Positions 27,742 to 37,307 are shown, numbered from the stretch's first letter. The stretch: 64,000 nucleotides of DNA from an uncultured Acidobacteriota bacterium (GCA_902825875.1 CADECP010000020.1:42526-106525); one strand, 5' to 3'. The notes: generated by a model from the letters alone, not told the origin. Numbers and translations: made by a program.

Positions 27742-29418
27742 TCATCGCCCGATTTCGATTTGCTGTTTCAGAGCGATGGCTTCGCGGTTTTGAGGATCAA
27801 TTTCCAGCGCCTGTTTACAATGCGCCAAGGCTCTGGCGGTGTCGCGTCGAACCAGGTAAATCCTGCCGAGCATGATGTGCGCTTCGGGCATGCGCGGATT
27901 CCAAGACACGGCAGCCTGGAACGATCGCAGCGCGTTTTCGGTTTCGTTGCGGCGCGTGTAAACAATGCCTCGCAAAAAGTAAGCGTCGGCGTTGGCGGTG
28001 TCGGCGGCCAAAACTCGCTGGAGTTCAGCCATCGCTTCGGCGTCTTTGTTGGCGGCCAGCAACTGGCGAATGTTGTCCAGCGCCTGTTGCTGAGAAATCT
28101 GCTGCGGAGTCGCCCGCGTTTGCGCCGAAGTCCCGGATTGCTGGCGCAAAAGTTTGGCCAGCGCCAATTCATCCAGGTCTTCTTTCATGCGCGCCAGCAC
28201 GGGAACTTTGTCCGGCGCGACCGCCCATCGAGCATAGGCGCTCAAATAGCGTTTGGCTTCGTTATCGGCTTTGGCTGCGTCGTCGGCCTTTTCGGCGGAA
28301 GCCAGGCATTTCGACAACACAAACCACGCTTCGCCATCGCGGGCGTTCGACCCGACAACGGCGCGAAGCTGTTGCGCGGCTTCGTCGTAAGCCTGATTTC
28401 GCCACGCGGCGTAACCGTAATTGAATCGGTAAACCGTGTCGTTAGCATTGGCCGCAATAGCGCGTTGCAGAAACGGCAGCGCACGAGCGTTTTCGCCCTT
28501 GGCCGTCAAAGCGGCTCCGGCGTTGTTCAAAATTTCCGGCAGCGGAGCGATTCCTGCCAACGTTTCCAAAGCTGCGGCGGCATCGTTAAACACTCCGGCT
28601 TTGAACGCCGCCTGCCCCAAATAAAACAAGCCTGGTTCGTAATGCGGATCGCCTTTAGTCAGCCGCTTCAACAAAGTCACGGCTTCTTCAAACTCCGTCT
28701 GGCGGTATTGCAACACGCCGAGTTCGTAAATGGCTTGCGCGTAATGGCCGGGCGCTCCGGCGGTGTCGTGTTCCTGAATGGCACGCTTCAAAAACGATTC
28801 GCGCAATCGCAGATCAAGCGTCTGCACGCCTTTGACATAACTTTCATACGCGCGCGGCGGAACGTTGGTCGCGCGGCGAACAAGCTGCTCTTTGGTGTAC
28901 GGCAGCGAAGGATTTCGTTCGTACAGCACGTGCCACGCCAGTTGCCCCTGCATCAACTGCAAATCGCTGAGCGGCCCACTGAAATTGAACACCTTGTTGC
29001 CGATCAAGCGTCCGGCTTCGGTTTCGATCAGTCGCGCCGAAATGGCTATGGAGACGTTTTGCTTGTCGCCGCCGATGTCGAATTCGCCAACGACCACCAG
29101 ATTGGCTTTGGCGGCTTCGGCCACGCGAATCATCGCCGCGCGCGTCAGCAAATCAGTCGGGCTGAGCCGAACCTGATCGAAAGCCTGCAAGCGTTCATCA
29201 GCGCTGACCACAGTCAAACCCGGCGCATCCAGAATGTCAGCCAGCAAAATCGAAAAACTTTCGCGCACCCAGTTGAACTGCGCCGATTGCGAGCGATTTT
29301 CAAACGGCATAATGATGACGACATCCGCCGCCCACGCTTTCGCCGCCGAACAAGCCATCAGAAAGATAGCCAGAAAAACTATTTTGAATCGGAATCTGTT
29401 GAACATCGGCTGGATCAT
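27742..29418 (-). CDS. TPR protein with FlgO/CsgG-like N-terminal domain
   Basis: A 558-residue exported protein. The N terminus is a signal sequence with a possible lipobox (FLMACSAAKA), so lipid anchoring at Cys22 is possible. Residues about 32-170 (DVVIIMPFENRSQSAQFNWVRESF, NLVVVGEFDIGGDKQNVSI, ARLIETEAGRLIG) resemble the CsgG/TolB/FlgO N-terminal fold. From about 220 onward come at least seven tetratricopeptide repeats, for example HYAQAIYELGVLQYRQTEFEEAV and AEAHIMLGRIYLVRRDTARAL-like copies near the C terminus. It probably acts as an envelope scaffold. It is downstream of, and may be co-transcribed with, the carboxylase and oxygenase genes. Confidence 0.8.
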   Translation of the reverse strand: MIQPMFNRFRFKIVFLAIFLMACSAAKAWAADVVIIMPFENRSQSAQFNWVRESFSILLADILDAPGLTVVSADERLQAFDQVRLSPTDLLTRAAMIRVAEAAKANLVVVGEFDIGGDKQNVSIAISARLIETEAGRLIGNKVFNFSGPLSDLQLMQGQLAWHVLYERNPSLPYTKEQLVRRATNVPPRAYESYVKGVQTLDLRLRESFLKRAIQEHDTAGAPGHYAQAIYELGVLQYRQTEFEEAVTLLKRLTKGDPHYEPGLFYLGQAAFKAGVFNDAAAALETLAGIAPLPEILNNAGAALTAKGENARALPFLQRAIAANANDTVYRFNYGYAAWRNQAYDEAAQQLRAVVGSNARDGEAWFVLSKCLASAEKADDAAKADNEAKRYLSAYARWAVAPDKVPVLARMKEDLDELALAKLLRQQSGTSAQTRATPQQISQQQALDNIRQLLAANKDAEAMAELQRVLAADTANADAYFLRGIVYTRRNETENALRSFQAAVSWNPRMPEAHIMLGRIYLVRRDTARALAHCKQALEIDPQNREAIALKQQIEIGR

Positions 29419-29429
29419 AAACAGAAAAT

Positions 29430-29473
29430 CAAAAAGTCAAAAGCGCGGCTTTTCACCGCACTTTTGACTTTTG
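29430..29473. terminator. Hairpin after the carboxylase gene, heptamer-like composition
   Basis: The 29430-29448 arm (CAAAAAGTCAAAAGCGCGG) pairs with 29456-29473 (CCGCACTTTTGACTTTTG) except for one or two bases, with a 7-base loop and T-rich flanks. It lies in the 79-bp gap after the carboxylase gene on the minus strand. The AAAAGTC/TTTTGCC wording is shared with the tandem heptamers at 53899, so it may be a repeat reused as a terminator. Confidence 0.55.
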
Positions 29474-29497
29474 CCTTTTGAGATTTGCCTTTTGCCT

Positions 29498-31045
29498 TCA
29501 AAGAGGAATGTTGCCGTGTTTGCGCGGCGGATTGGTGTCGCGTTTGTTTTCCAGCAGCTTCAAGGCGCGAATCAATTTTCGGCGCGTGTGCTTCGGCTCG
29601 ATGACTTCATCCACAAAGCCACGTTCGGCCGCGACGTATGGCGAAGCGAATTTGTCCTGGTACTCTTCGATCTTTTCTTTGCGAGCGGCTGCCGGATCGG
29701 CGGCGCTGGAAAGTTCGCGGCGATACAAAATGCCTACCGCGCCTTCGGCACCCATCACGGCGATTTCGGCAGTCGGGTACGCGAAATTGATGTCCGTACG
29801 GCAATGTTTCGATCCCATCACGCAATACGCTCCGCCGTAGGCTTTGCGCGTAACGACGGTGATTTTCGGCACAGTTGCTTCGGCGTAAGCGTACAGCAGC
29901 TTGGCTCCGTGTCGGATGATGCCGCCGTATTCCTGGCTGACTCCGGGCAGAAAACCGGGAACGTCTTCAAAGGTGATGATCGGAATGTTGAAACAGTCAC
30001 AGAACCTAACGAAGCGCGCTGCCTTGGTCGAAGCGTCAATGTCTAAAACTCCGGCCAGAAAATTCGGCTGGTTGGCGACAATGCCGACCGGCTGGCCGTT
30101 CAGCCGCGCAAAGCCAATGACGATGTTTCGCGCGAAATGCTCCTGAATCTCAAAGAAGTATTCATTGTCGGCGACTTTGGTAATGATCTGGCGAATGTCG
30201 TAAGGCTTGTTCGATTCCGGCGGCACGACCGTGTTCAGTGATTCGTCGGCGCGATCCACCGGGTCGTCGCAAGCAACGCGCGGCGGGTCATCCTGATTGT
30301 TTGATGGAATGAACGACATCAGTTCGCGGATCAATCGCAAACAGTCTTCTTCGTTTTCCGCCGCGAAGTGCGCCACGCCGCTGGTCGAGTTGTGCGTCAT
30401 TGCGCCGCCGAGTTGTTCTTTGGTCACGTCTTCGTGCGTGACGGTTTTGATGACATCCGGCCCGGTGATGAACATGTAGCTGGTGTCTTTGACCATCACG
30501 ATGAAATCGGTGATCGCGGGCGAATACACCGCGCCACCTGCACACGGCCCCATAATCGCGGAAATCTGCGGCACGACTCCCGAAGCCAGCGTATTTCGCA
30601 AAAAGATGTCGGCATAACCGCCCAAACTGACGACCCCTTCCTGAATGCGAGCGCCGCCGGAATCGTTGAGGCCAATAACAGGCACGCCGACTTTCATCGC
30701 CAAGTCCATGATCTTGCAAACTTTCTGCGCGTTGGTTTCCGACAGCGAACCGCCAAAAACCGTGAAGTCCTGGGCGAAGACAAACACTTCGCGTCCGTCA
30801 ATCAACCCGTGCCCTGTGACAAATCCGTCGCCAGGAATTTGTTGCGACTCCATGCCGAAATCCTGGCAACGATGCGTCACCAGCTTGTCGAACTCTTCAA
30901 ACGTGCCGTCGTCGAGCAGGAACTCCACTCGTTCGCGGGCAGTCATCTTGCCGTCGGCGTGCTGCCGAGCGATGCGATCCGCTCCGCCGCCCGCTTCTGC
31001 CGCAGCATTTTTGTCCTTCAGAAGTTTCAGTTTGTCTTCGATCAT
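29498..31045 (-). CDS. Acyl-CoA carboxylase beta (carboxyltransferase) subunit
   Basis: A 515-residue biotin-dependent carboxyltransferase of the propionyl/methylmalonyl-CoA type. It starts at the ATG 31045, where the protein begins [21 protein letters not shown]; upstream codons lack homology. Signature motifs are [89 protein letters not shown], then [20 protein letters not shown] and [15 protein letters not shown]. It transfers a carboxyl group from biotin to an acyl-CoA and needs a biotin carboxylase/carrier subunit, which is not in the window. It lies 14 bp downstream of the Rieske oxygenase gene, so the two are probably one operon. Confidence 0.92.
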   Translation of the reverse strand: MIEDKLKLLKDKNAAAEAGGGADRIARQHADGKMTARERVEFLLDDGTFEEFDKLVTHRCQDFGMESQQIPGDGFVTGHGLIDGREVFVFAQDFTVFGGSLSETNAQKVCKIMDLAMKVGVPVIGLNDSGGARIQEGVVSLGGYADIFLRNTLASGVVPQISAIMGPCAGGAVYSPAITDFIVMVKDTSYMFITGPDVIKTVTHEDVTKEQLGGAMTHNSTSGVAHFAAENEEDCLRLIRELMSFIPSNNQDDPPRVACDDPVDRADESLNTVVPPESNKPYDIRQIITKVADNEYFFEIQEHFARNIVIGFARLNGQPVGIVANQPNFLAGVLDIDASTKAARFVRFCDCFNIPIITFEDVPGFLPGVSQEYGGIIRHGAKLLYAYAEATVPKITVVTRKAYGGAYCVMGSKHCRTDINFAYPTAEIAVMGAEGAVGILYRRELSSAADPAAARKEKIEEYQDKFASPYVAAERGFVDEVIEPKHTRRKLIRALKLLENKRDTNPPRKHGNIPL

Positions 31046-31059
31046 AGTTTGGTAATGAA

Positions 31060-32151
31060 TCAGTTCGCTTTCATGAACTCCATCCACAGCGAATGGAATT
31101 GGTGAACTCCGTTTTCTCGTTTGACCGAATACCGCCCTCGGTCGTAGGCGATGGACTTCAATCGCCGCTGCACTTGTTCGCAAATCCGGATGTCTTCCTG
31201 CTGAATTTCGTCGCTCAACTCAACTGTGGTTTTGATCCGCTCTTTGGCTGCTGCCGATTCGACATCGTGAAAGTACCACTCAAAAATGGTCAGCGTTTTG
31301 TCGTGGCCAACCGGCACGATCAAATTCGTCGAAAGATTATCCGGGTAAATGTTCAGCATCAGGTTCGGAAAAACCCAAAAGTACAAAGCTTCGGATTGTT
31401 CCGCCGTCGCTGAATATCGTCGTTCGGGATCGTCGCCAGTTTTGATAGGCGCGTCTTGCAGCGAAGAAAACCGCCGAGTGATCGTCCGGTAACGCTGAAA
31501 ATCAATCTCGCGCATCAAGCTCGGATGGACAATCGGCACGTGGTAGCCTTCGGCGTAGTTGTCCACGTACACTTTCCAGTTGCAATCAATAAGGTAATCG
31601 CGCCGTTCGGCGAACTTCATTTCGGAAACTCGGCAATGTCGGGTCAGCGCCGGGATGTCTTCCAGAAAGTCGGGCAAGCTGAACACGTTCGCCCGTCCGT
31701 CGAGTTTGGCGAAGATGAATTGTTCCCAGGTTTCCACCTGCACAGGCAACAAACCGAAATCTTCTCGGTCGAAGTTTTCAACGCCGTCAAAATCCGGCAC
31801 GCCGATCAAACGCCCATCGGTCGAATACGTCCAGCCGTGATAACCGCAACGAAAATTGGCGCAACTTCCTTGCCCTTCGGCAATCGGCCCGGCTCGATGG
31901 CGACAGACGTTGTGAAAGCCTCGCAACTCTTCGTCGCCGCCGCGAACGACGACAATCGGTTCGTCGCCGACTTCGGCGGTGAAAAACGCGCCCGGTTCGG
32001 CGACTTGATCCAATCGCCCGACCAGTTGCCACGTCCGATTGAAAATTCTCCGCTGTTCCGTTGCCAGATAATCGGCGTTGGTGTAACAGCGCGCGGGCAA
32101 GGTTTCGGCGTATTCGATTCGCTCATCAAAATCGAAGTTCAGCAAATTCAT
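31060..32151 (-). CDS. Rieske [2Fe-2S] aromatic ring-hydroxylating oxygenase alpha subunit-like
   Basis: A 363-residue oxygenase starting at the ATG 32151 ([20 protein letters not shown]); the longer frame reads back through a palindromic repeat. The Rieske cluster ligands are C83-x-H85 and C102-x2-H105 ([20 protein letters not shown], then GYHGW). The mononuclear iron site is in [14 protein letters not shown], with H204 and H209. The size and C-terminal EWYFHDVES region resemble glycine-betaine or carnitine monooxygenases rather than two-component dioxygenases. A separate reductase must exist elsewhere. The substrate is unknown. Confidence 0.87.
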   Translation of the reverse strand: MNLLNFDFDERIEYAETLPARCYTNADYLATEQRRIFNRTWQLVGRLDQVAEPGAFFTAEVGDEPIVVVRGGDEELRGFHNVCRHRAGPIAEGQGSCANFRCGYHGWTYSTDGRLIGVPDFDGVENFDREDFGLLPVQVETWEQFIFAKLDGRANVFSLPDFLEDIPALTRHCRVSEMKFAERRDYLIDCNWKVYVDNYAEGYHVPIVHPSLMREIDFQRYRTITRRFSSLQDAPIKTGDDPERRYSATAEQSEALYFWVFPNLMLNIYPDNLSTNLIVPVGHDKTLTIFEWYFHDVESAAAKERIKTTVELSDEIQQEDIRICEQVQRRLKSIAYDRGRYSVKRENGVHQFHSLWMEFMKAN

Positions 32152-32468
32152 GTTCGATTGGGACTTTGGGTGTGCAGGCGTCCCGCCTGCCGTAATAAAA
32201 GCGCGAAGCTTCCTTGATTCGGCGCAAAGGGTAAGCTCTGTCACGAAGTTTGGCAATCCATCGAATCGCGCGCGCCCTCGCGAGCAAGCTTTCAACAGAT
32301 GCCTGCTCGCGGGGGCGCGCGCGTTCCCAATGGCCAAGCCATTTTCTTGACCGTCTTTACAGGCATTTGCTAGTATCGCGCCGCTTTCACACAAGGCAAT
32401 CAACCATTTACAAGCAATTGGCTACAGTAAAACCTGCGCGAAACCAGTCAGGTTCGGAGTTTCAAGTA
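32152..32468. repeat. 317-bp divergent gap with REP-like palindromes
   Basis: There is no gene here. It contains GCAGGCG-TCC-CGCCTGC (32174-32190), related to the palindrome at 21307, and the large hairpin listed separately at 32267-32323. The rest should contain promoters for the Rieske gene (minus) and the RDD gene (plus), but no convincing -35/-10 pair is seen. Open frames across it are products of the repeat. Confidence 0.5.
32267..32323. repeat. Very GC-rich 23-bp inverted repeat
   Basis: Left arm 32267-32289 and right arm 32301-32323 match over 21 of 23 positions (core CGCGCGCGCCC and CGCGAGCA), with an 11-base loop. This is one of the strongest predicted hairpins in the window. It lies about 145 bp upstream of the RDD gene with no T run, so a repeat element is more likely than a terminator. 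Confidence 0.7.
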
Positions 32469-33932
32469 ATGAAGTGCGAAAACTGCGGGAATGATCTTGT
32501 CGGAGCTTCCATCGTTTGCCGGCAATGCAATCATAACAACGCGCAAGGCCGCGTCAGCCAATGGCGTGCGCGCCGAAGCGGCGATTTGCAACCGATTGCG
32601 GCGGCGGCTCAGGCAGTCGCGCCCCGCATAATTTCGCCGCTGGCATCGCCAGCCGCCGATTCCCGACCGGAAATCAAACGCACGATTGTCGAATCGAAAA
32701 CTCCGGCGCCGATTCCTTTCGATCAAAACCGTAAATCCAATCAACCTGCGCCAACTCCGATTCGCAACACCGCTGCTTCTGCCGCTGCGGAAAATGACGA
32801 ATTCGTCGAGCTTCCGGCGTGGCGCGCTCAGTTGAAAGAAAAGGTCAAACAGGTGCGCGAACGTCGCAGCGGCGAATTGCCGCCAATTCACATTGAACTC
32901 GACGAAGCCGAAATTGATCCGAATCCGATTGTCGAATCGGCTCTGAAACGAATTCGCTGGTCGCAACATTCGCAACCGCTTCCACAAAAACAGTCGCCGG
33001 TAGTTTCTGAACACTCGAAACGTGAATCTGAAACAACGGCAAAATCCGAAACAAAGATTTCGGCGAAATTTGAACCGGCGGAGGAACAAGCCGCCGAATC
33101 AAGGCCAATCACAAGACCGCAACCGGCTCCGGCCAATCCGATGTTGGCGCGAAAACCCGTTTTGCAACCGGTCAACCGCCCGGACACAGGCTCACTTTCA
33201 AAACAACCGGCTGCAAATCCTGAACCGGCTGCGCAAACGGCTGAAGCCAGAATTCGCGTCGAACCGATAGCTCAACCCAAACCGGCGACAGAAACTCACC
33301 CAATCGCGCCGAAAATCAGAACGACCGGCGAAATCAAACCGCCCGCGACCGAACGGCGCACCGATTCAGGTTCGCTGGCGCAACCTCCGCGCAATCACGT
33401 GGAAACGCAAGTCATCGGTCTGGCTCCTGCGCTAAATTCCGTCATCGGCTACGCCCACAGCGGAGCGACGACTGCTCAGCAAACCGCCGCTCAAGACACC
33501 AACCCGTTTGCCAAACCGGGCACGGCGACGTTGTGGATGCGGACTTTGGCGGGCGCGTGCGATTTTGAAATCGTCGCTGTCGCCTACCTGCCGCTGTTTG
33601 CGGCATACGCGATGTTGGACACATCGTTTGGCATTGAAACAGTGGCGATTTTGTTTGTACTGCTCGCCGGCCTGACGTTTTGTTATCAGTTTTTGTCGCT
33701 GACCATCGCCAACCGAACGTCCGGCATGGCTTTTTTGAAATTGCGACTGGTCAACATCGGCGACAAAGACAAACCTGTCAGTTTCAAAAACAAAATCCTG
33801 CGAGCCGTCGGCGCAACCGCCGCGATGTTTTTATCGCCGATCAATTTTTTGGTGATGCAATCCAACCCGCACCATCACAGCCTGCCCGATCTGCTTTCCG
33901 GCACGACGCTGATCGAACGACCACGGCGTTAA
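32469..33932 (+). CDS. RDD-family membrane protein with N-terminal zinc ribbon
   Basis: A 487-residue protein starting at the ATG 32469, where MKCENCGNDLVGASIVCRQC gives a four-Cys zinc ribbon (C3, C6, C17, C20). Residues about 60-330 are Pro/Glu/Lys-rich, low-complexity and probably disordered. The C-terminal about 140 residues form an RDD domain: WMRTLAGACDFEIVAVAYLPLFAAYAML, then two more membrane helices, SGMAFLKLRLVNI and a final segment ending PDLLSGTTLI. RDD proteins may act in transport or ion homeostasis. It lies 18 bp upstream of the RqcH-like gene, suggesting co-transcription. Confidence 0.78.
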   Translation: MKCENCGNDLVGASIVCRQCNHNNAQGRVSQWRARRSGDLQPIAAAAQAVAPRIISPLASPAADSRPEIKRTIVESKTPAPIPFDQNRKSNQPAPTPIRNTAASAAAENDEFVELPAWRAQLKEKVKQVRERRSGELPPIHIELDEAEIDPNPIVESALKRIRWSQHSQPLPQKQSPVVSEHSKRESETTAKSETKISAKFEPAEEQAAESRPITRPQPAPANPMLARKPVLQPVNRPDTGSLSKQPAANPEPAAQTAEARIRVEPIAQPKPATETHPIAPKIRTTGEIKPPATERRTDSGSLAQPPRNHVETQVIGLAPALNSVIGYAHSGATTAQQTAAQDTNPFAKPGTATLWMRTLAGACDFEIVAVAYLPLFAAYAMLDTSFGIETVAILFVLLAGLTFCYQFLSLTIANRTSGMAFLKLRLVNIGDKDKPVSFKNKILRAVGATAAMFLSPINFLVMQSNPHHHSLPDLLSGTTLIERPRR

Positions 33933-33950
33933 GCCCGCTCAAAAAAACCA

Positions 33951-35744
33951 ATGGACAATTTTCTGCTGCAAGCCATCGTCAATGAGCTTGAGCCTTTGCT
34001 CGCCGGTCATCGGCTGGGCAAAACGGTTCAGTTAAATACGACCGATGTGGCGCTGGATTTTCGGCTGCGTGACGGGCGCTGGCTGGTGGCGTCCACCGAT
34101 CCATCGCGGCTGGCGTTGTATCTGACTGCGCGGCAACCCAAACGACTCAGCGACGAACCGCGCACAGACACAGCGTTTGTCGCGCTGGTCAAAAAATATC
34201 TGAGCGGCGCTCGGCTGACGGCGATTGAAAAACTCGGCTACGACCGCGTCGTCAGCTTTCATCTCGAAGCCGAAGACGAAGCTGACAAAATCTACAATCG
34301 CAAATTGATCGTGTCGCTGACCGGACGCGGCGCAAACATCCTGCTGATTGAATCCAATCGCGTGCTGGCCAGATTGCGCGAAAGCGTCAGTAGTCCGACT
34401 GTAAAGGAGGGTTCAGTCAGTCAAGACCCGGCCCTTGCTTACGCGCGGGCTACTGACACAGAAAATTACATTGAACCTCCGCCGCCAGCCGACAAACTCG
34501 ATCCGTTTCAATGCTCTGCCGCGCAGTTGTACGGATTGATGGCTGACGCCGACGGCGGCCTGGCTACTGCCGCTCACAAACACTTCATCGGCTTCACGGA
34601 AAGCTACGCGCGCGAATTGGCCTTTCGCGCCAAGCAAACCGACGCCGAATTGGCGCTGCGTCAATTGCTGGTTGATCTGTTTGAAGCAAATCCAGTCCCG
34701 ACGGTTTATTCGTCGCCATCGTTGGAAGAATTGCAGCGCGAAATTGGCCGCGAAGAATTCCATCTGACGCTTTCGCCCATCGAACTGCGCCATCTGTTCG
34801 CTTTGCCGCCAACGTCTTTCTCGACAGTCAACGAAGCGGCGGATGCGTGTTTTTCGCTGCTCGATGATCGCCGTCGTTTTCTGGCTCAAAAGCAAAAACT
34901 GATATCACAACTTGCCGCCAGACTGAAAAAGCAGCGCACGCTGGCGACCAACCTGGAACGCGAACGCGCTGGTTTTGCCAAAGGCGAACAGCATCAACGC
35001 TGGGGAGAATTGCTGCTGGCGAATCTTCACCAAACCGAAAAAACCGACGCCGGGTTTGCCGTCACGGACTTTTATGACGAAGCGCAACCGACGATCACCA
35101 TCCCCGCCGCAGACAAAGCCAACGCGCAAGAAGCCGCCGAGCATTACTTCAAGCTGGCGCGTAAATCGAAAACCGGGCTGGCGACAATCAACGTGCGGTT
35201 GCCAGAAGCGCAAAAAGAAATTGTCAGTTTGGAAAATCAATTGGCGCGATTGGCTGAAATAGTTCGCGCCGAAGAATTGAAGCAGCTGATTGAAACAGTT
35301 GGCTCGCCTGCCGCGCCCCAACAACAAAAGCCGAAAACTCAACCAGGCAAAAAACCAAAGGAGGAAAAGATCGCCGGAGTTCGCCGGTATCGTTCCAGCG
35401 ACGGATACGAAATTCTGGTTGGCCGCACCGACCGCGACAACGATCATCTGACCATGCGCGTCGCCAAATCGTACGACTTGTGGTTTCACGCGGCGGATTA
35501 TCCCGGCTCGCACGTCGTGCTCAGAAATCCGCAACGCCGCGAAGTCCCTCAGCGCGCCATCCTCGAAGCCGCACAACTGGCCGCGAAATTCAGTTCCGCC
35601 CGAACCAATGCCAAAGTCGCCGTCAATTTCTGCGAAAAGAAATTCGTGACAAAACCCAAAGGCTTCAATGTCGGTCAGGTGCGACTGGCGTCTTTCAAAA
35701 CAGTCATGGTTGAACCGGCAGAGGCTGGCGAACGAATTCTTTAG
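33951..35744 (+). CDS. rqcH: RqcH/NFACT-family ribosome quality control protein with an inserted repeat
   Basis: A 597-residue NFACT protein. NFACT-N (residues about 1-250) carries GYDRV with D98-R99, matching the Asp-Arg pair needed for alanine tailing in Bacillus RqcH. A coiled-coil middle follows (about 300-430), then NFACT-R (about 460-597: RRYRSSDGYEILVGRTDRDND, YDLWFHAADYPGSHVVLR, KFSSARTNAKVAVNFCEKK). It binds stalled 50S subunits and adds C-terminal Ala tails. Residues 146-169 (VSSPTVKEGS to ARATD) are encoded by a 72-bp palindromic element that also occurs outside genes (17800). They form an in-frame insertion in a domain that normally runs straight into a Glu/Pro-rich loop. The stop codon comes from another repeat at 35740. 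Confidence 0.88.
   Translation: MDNFLLQAIVNELEPLLAGHRLGKTVQLNTTDVALDFRLRDGRWLVASTDPSRLALYLTARQPKRLSDEPRTDTAFVALVKKYLSGARLTAIEKLGYDRVVSFHLEAEDEADKIYNRKLIVSLTGRGANILLIESNRVLARLRESVSSPTVKEGSVSQDPALAYARATDTENYIEPPPPADKLDPFQCSAAQLYGLMADADGGLATAAHKHFIGFTESYARELAFRAKQTDAELALRQLLVDLFEANPVPTVYSSPSLEELQREIGREEFHLTLSPIELRHLFALPPTSFSTVNEAADACFSLLDDRRRFLAQKQKLISQLAARLKKQRTLATNLERERAGFAKGEQHQRWGELLLANLHQTEKTDAGFAVTDFYDEAQPTITIPAADKANAQEAAEHYFKLARKSKTGLATINVRLPEAQKEIVSLENQLARLAEIVRAEELKQLIETVGSPAAPQQQKPKTQPGKKPKEEKIAGVRRYRSSDGYEILVGRTDRDNDHLTMRVAKSYDLWFHAADYPGSHVVLRNPQRREVPQRAILEAAQLAAKFSSARTNAKVAVNFCEKKFVTKPKGFNVGQVRLASFKTVMVEPAEAGERIL
34386..34457. repeat. Palindromic REP/MITE-like element, copy 2, inside rqcH
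   Basis: A 72-bp element (24 codons exactly) bounded by GTCAGTAGTCCG and CGGGCTACTGAC. The first 26 bases (ending GGAGGG) and last about 25 bases match the 102-bp element at 17800 almost base for base; the centre differs. Because its length is a multiple of three and it contains no stop in this frame, rqcH stays open. Confidence 0.88.
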
Positions 35745-35904
35745 CCGGAGCGCGGACATCCTGTCCGCCTGGTTCGCGGACGTTCCCGTCCGCCCATCGC
35801 AAAATTCAGGAAACCCTTGAAGCCAGTAGCTCGCTTTTGACTGACGTGCGGACGAAGACGTCCACACGCCAGTTTGCGGACGGAACGTCCGCGCTCCGGC
35901 TAAA
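35740..35904. repeat. 165-bp inverted-repeat element joining two convergent genes
   Basis: Perfect 18-bp terminal inverted repeats: 35740-35757 reads TTTAGCCGGAGCGCGGAC and 35887-35904 is its reverse complement. The TAG of rqcH (35742-35744) and the TAG of the hydrolase gene (35902-35900) both lie inside these repeats. Internal shorter palindromes (GCGGAC with GTCCGC, and CGGACG with CGTCCG) are also present. No coding capacity is seen. Confidence 0.85.
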
Positions 35905-37291
35905 TGCCGAGCGACTTTTGAATGAACTCAATCGTTTTCGGCTGCTGAAAATAATTGACGTGATGGACTTTGGAGTTCGTGCCGAAGTTCAAAACGTTTT
36001 TGAACTTATTCAAGTCCCCTTCCAACCCGAACAATTCCGTCATCGAGCGCGTGTTGACCACCAGATCGTTTTCGATTTCGAGCGGGTCGTTTTCGTCGCG
36101 TCCGAAGATGAAATCCACGCTGGCGTTGGCGGCGCGCAGAGCCGGTTGATCCACGAAGACTTTCCAGAATTTCCAAATGCCAACCGGGTCAGGCTGAAAA
36201 TTCGATTTGACGGCGAAGTAATTCGGCAAACGGTCGTGGCTGGTTCGCAAACGGCGAAGCTCGAAGTTGTTGCCGACGCGCGATTGGGCGGCCAAACCGG
36301 GAATCATCGCAATCGCGGCGTCAATCAGCGGCACTTTGGCAGTCAGGCTGGCAAACGAAGACATGATTTTGACCAAAGTCGCTGACAGCATCAAAAACGG
36401 ATTTCCGCCGCTAAACTTAACTCCAGTCGTGCCGATCACGCTGCCGATATTCGCCAGAAATTCCACGCCGGAGCGCAACCGCGTCGGATCGGCCAGACTG
36501 GTTCCGCCCAGTGGCGAACCAACCAGCACGACATTGCCGGGTTTGGCGCTGCGCTCGAACACTTCCAGCCACCAACGAGTCACCAATCCGCCGCGACTGT
36601 GACAAATGACATCCACCTGGGCGTGCGTGTTGGCAAACAGCCGCGATAAATCCAAAGCGTTCAGCATAGGGCTGACAGACAACGTCGGATGATCGAAGGC
36701 CAGAACTTCGTCGTAAGGTTTTTTCGCGCCATTGACCAGCGTGTTCAGCAGTTTTTTTCCGTCGTCGGAAGTAACGAGTTCCGCGCCGACGACATGATCG
36801 TTGCTGCTGAACGTGCCGTGAATGAAGATCAAAATTCGCTGGTTGGCTTTGGTGGCAGAGGGACGTTCGATTGTTTCCCAAGCTTTGCTGTCTGCACCGT
36901 TGACCCGACGCAACTTGCCCAGATTCGGCGTTAGTTTTTGATCGAGCGATTCCAGCATCTGCGCGATTTCATTCAGCCGCAGCTTTTCAAACTTCAATTG
37001 CTTGACGGTTTCGCCCGAAGTCACTGCGCCGGGGCCGCGTCGCATTCGACGACCTGGGCGACTGAACGGAATCACGCCGTCTTCCCAGCGCAACACTCCG
37101 TCGTCATCTTTAGTCAGCGTGACCGTCACGACTTTTTCATCTTGCGGAGAAACCCGACGACGACGGCGACGAAGACTCGTCGGCAATTCGCCCTTTTCGA
37201 TTTTTTCGGTGGAAAGAAAGCCTAAATCTTCGACGGCTTTGTCCAGTTCACGGCTGAGCAATTCGGTTTGATCGTTTTTGGTGATTGCCAT
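35900..37291 (-). CDS. Alpha/beta hydrolase (lipase-like), partner of the CHAT protein
   Basis: A 463-residue cytoplasmic protein with no signal peptide. Residues 1-145 are a charged helical N-terminal region including a poly-Arg patch (LRRRRRRVS). The hydrolase core begins at RILIFIHGTFSSNDH (oxyanion His158-Gly), with the nucleophile S232 in VICHSRGGLVTRWW. GGTSLADPTRL follows, and the C-terminal VHHVNYFQQP provides a likely catalytic His. It starts 16 bp after the stop of the CHAT gene on the same strand. This fits an effector or regulated phospholipase/esterase activated by the protease-like partner. The DUF7379 name would fit but was not checked. Confidence 0.75.
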   Translation of the reverse strand: MAITKNDQTELLSRELDKAVEDLGFLSTEKIEKGELPTSLRRRRRRVSPQDEKVVTVTLTKDDDGVLRWEDGVIPFSRPGRRMRRGPGAVTSGETVKQLKFEKLRLNEIAQMLESLDQKLTPNLGKLRRVNGADSKAWETIERPSATKANQRILIFIHGTFSSNDHVVGAELVTSDDGKKLLNTLVNGAKKPYDEVLAFDHPTLSVSPMLNALDLSRLFANTHAQVDVICHSRGGLVTRWWLEVFERSAKPGNVVLVGSPLGGTSLADPTRLRSGVEFLANIGSVIGTTGVKFSGGNPFLMLSATLVKIMSSFASLTAKVPLIDAAIAMIPGLAAQSRVGNNFELRRLRTSHDRLPNYFAVKSNFQPDPVGIWKFWKVFVDQPALRAANASVDFIFGRDENDPLEIENDLVVNTRSMTELFGLEGDLNKFKNVLNFGTNSKVHHVNYFQQPKTIEFIQKSLGI

Positions 37292-37307
37292 AATCGTGTT
37301 CCTCGTT

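Noticed and set aside
27625..29481. A 618-codon plus-strand frame opposite the TPR gene
   Set aside because: It lies antisense to a clear TPR protein and begins inside an inverted-repeat element; composition is that of a shadow frame.
32152..32403. N-terminal extension of the Rieske oxygenase
   Set aside because: It translates palindromic repeat DNA and has no family similarity; the ATG at 32151 starts the conserved part.
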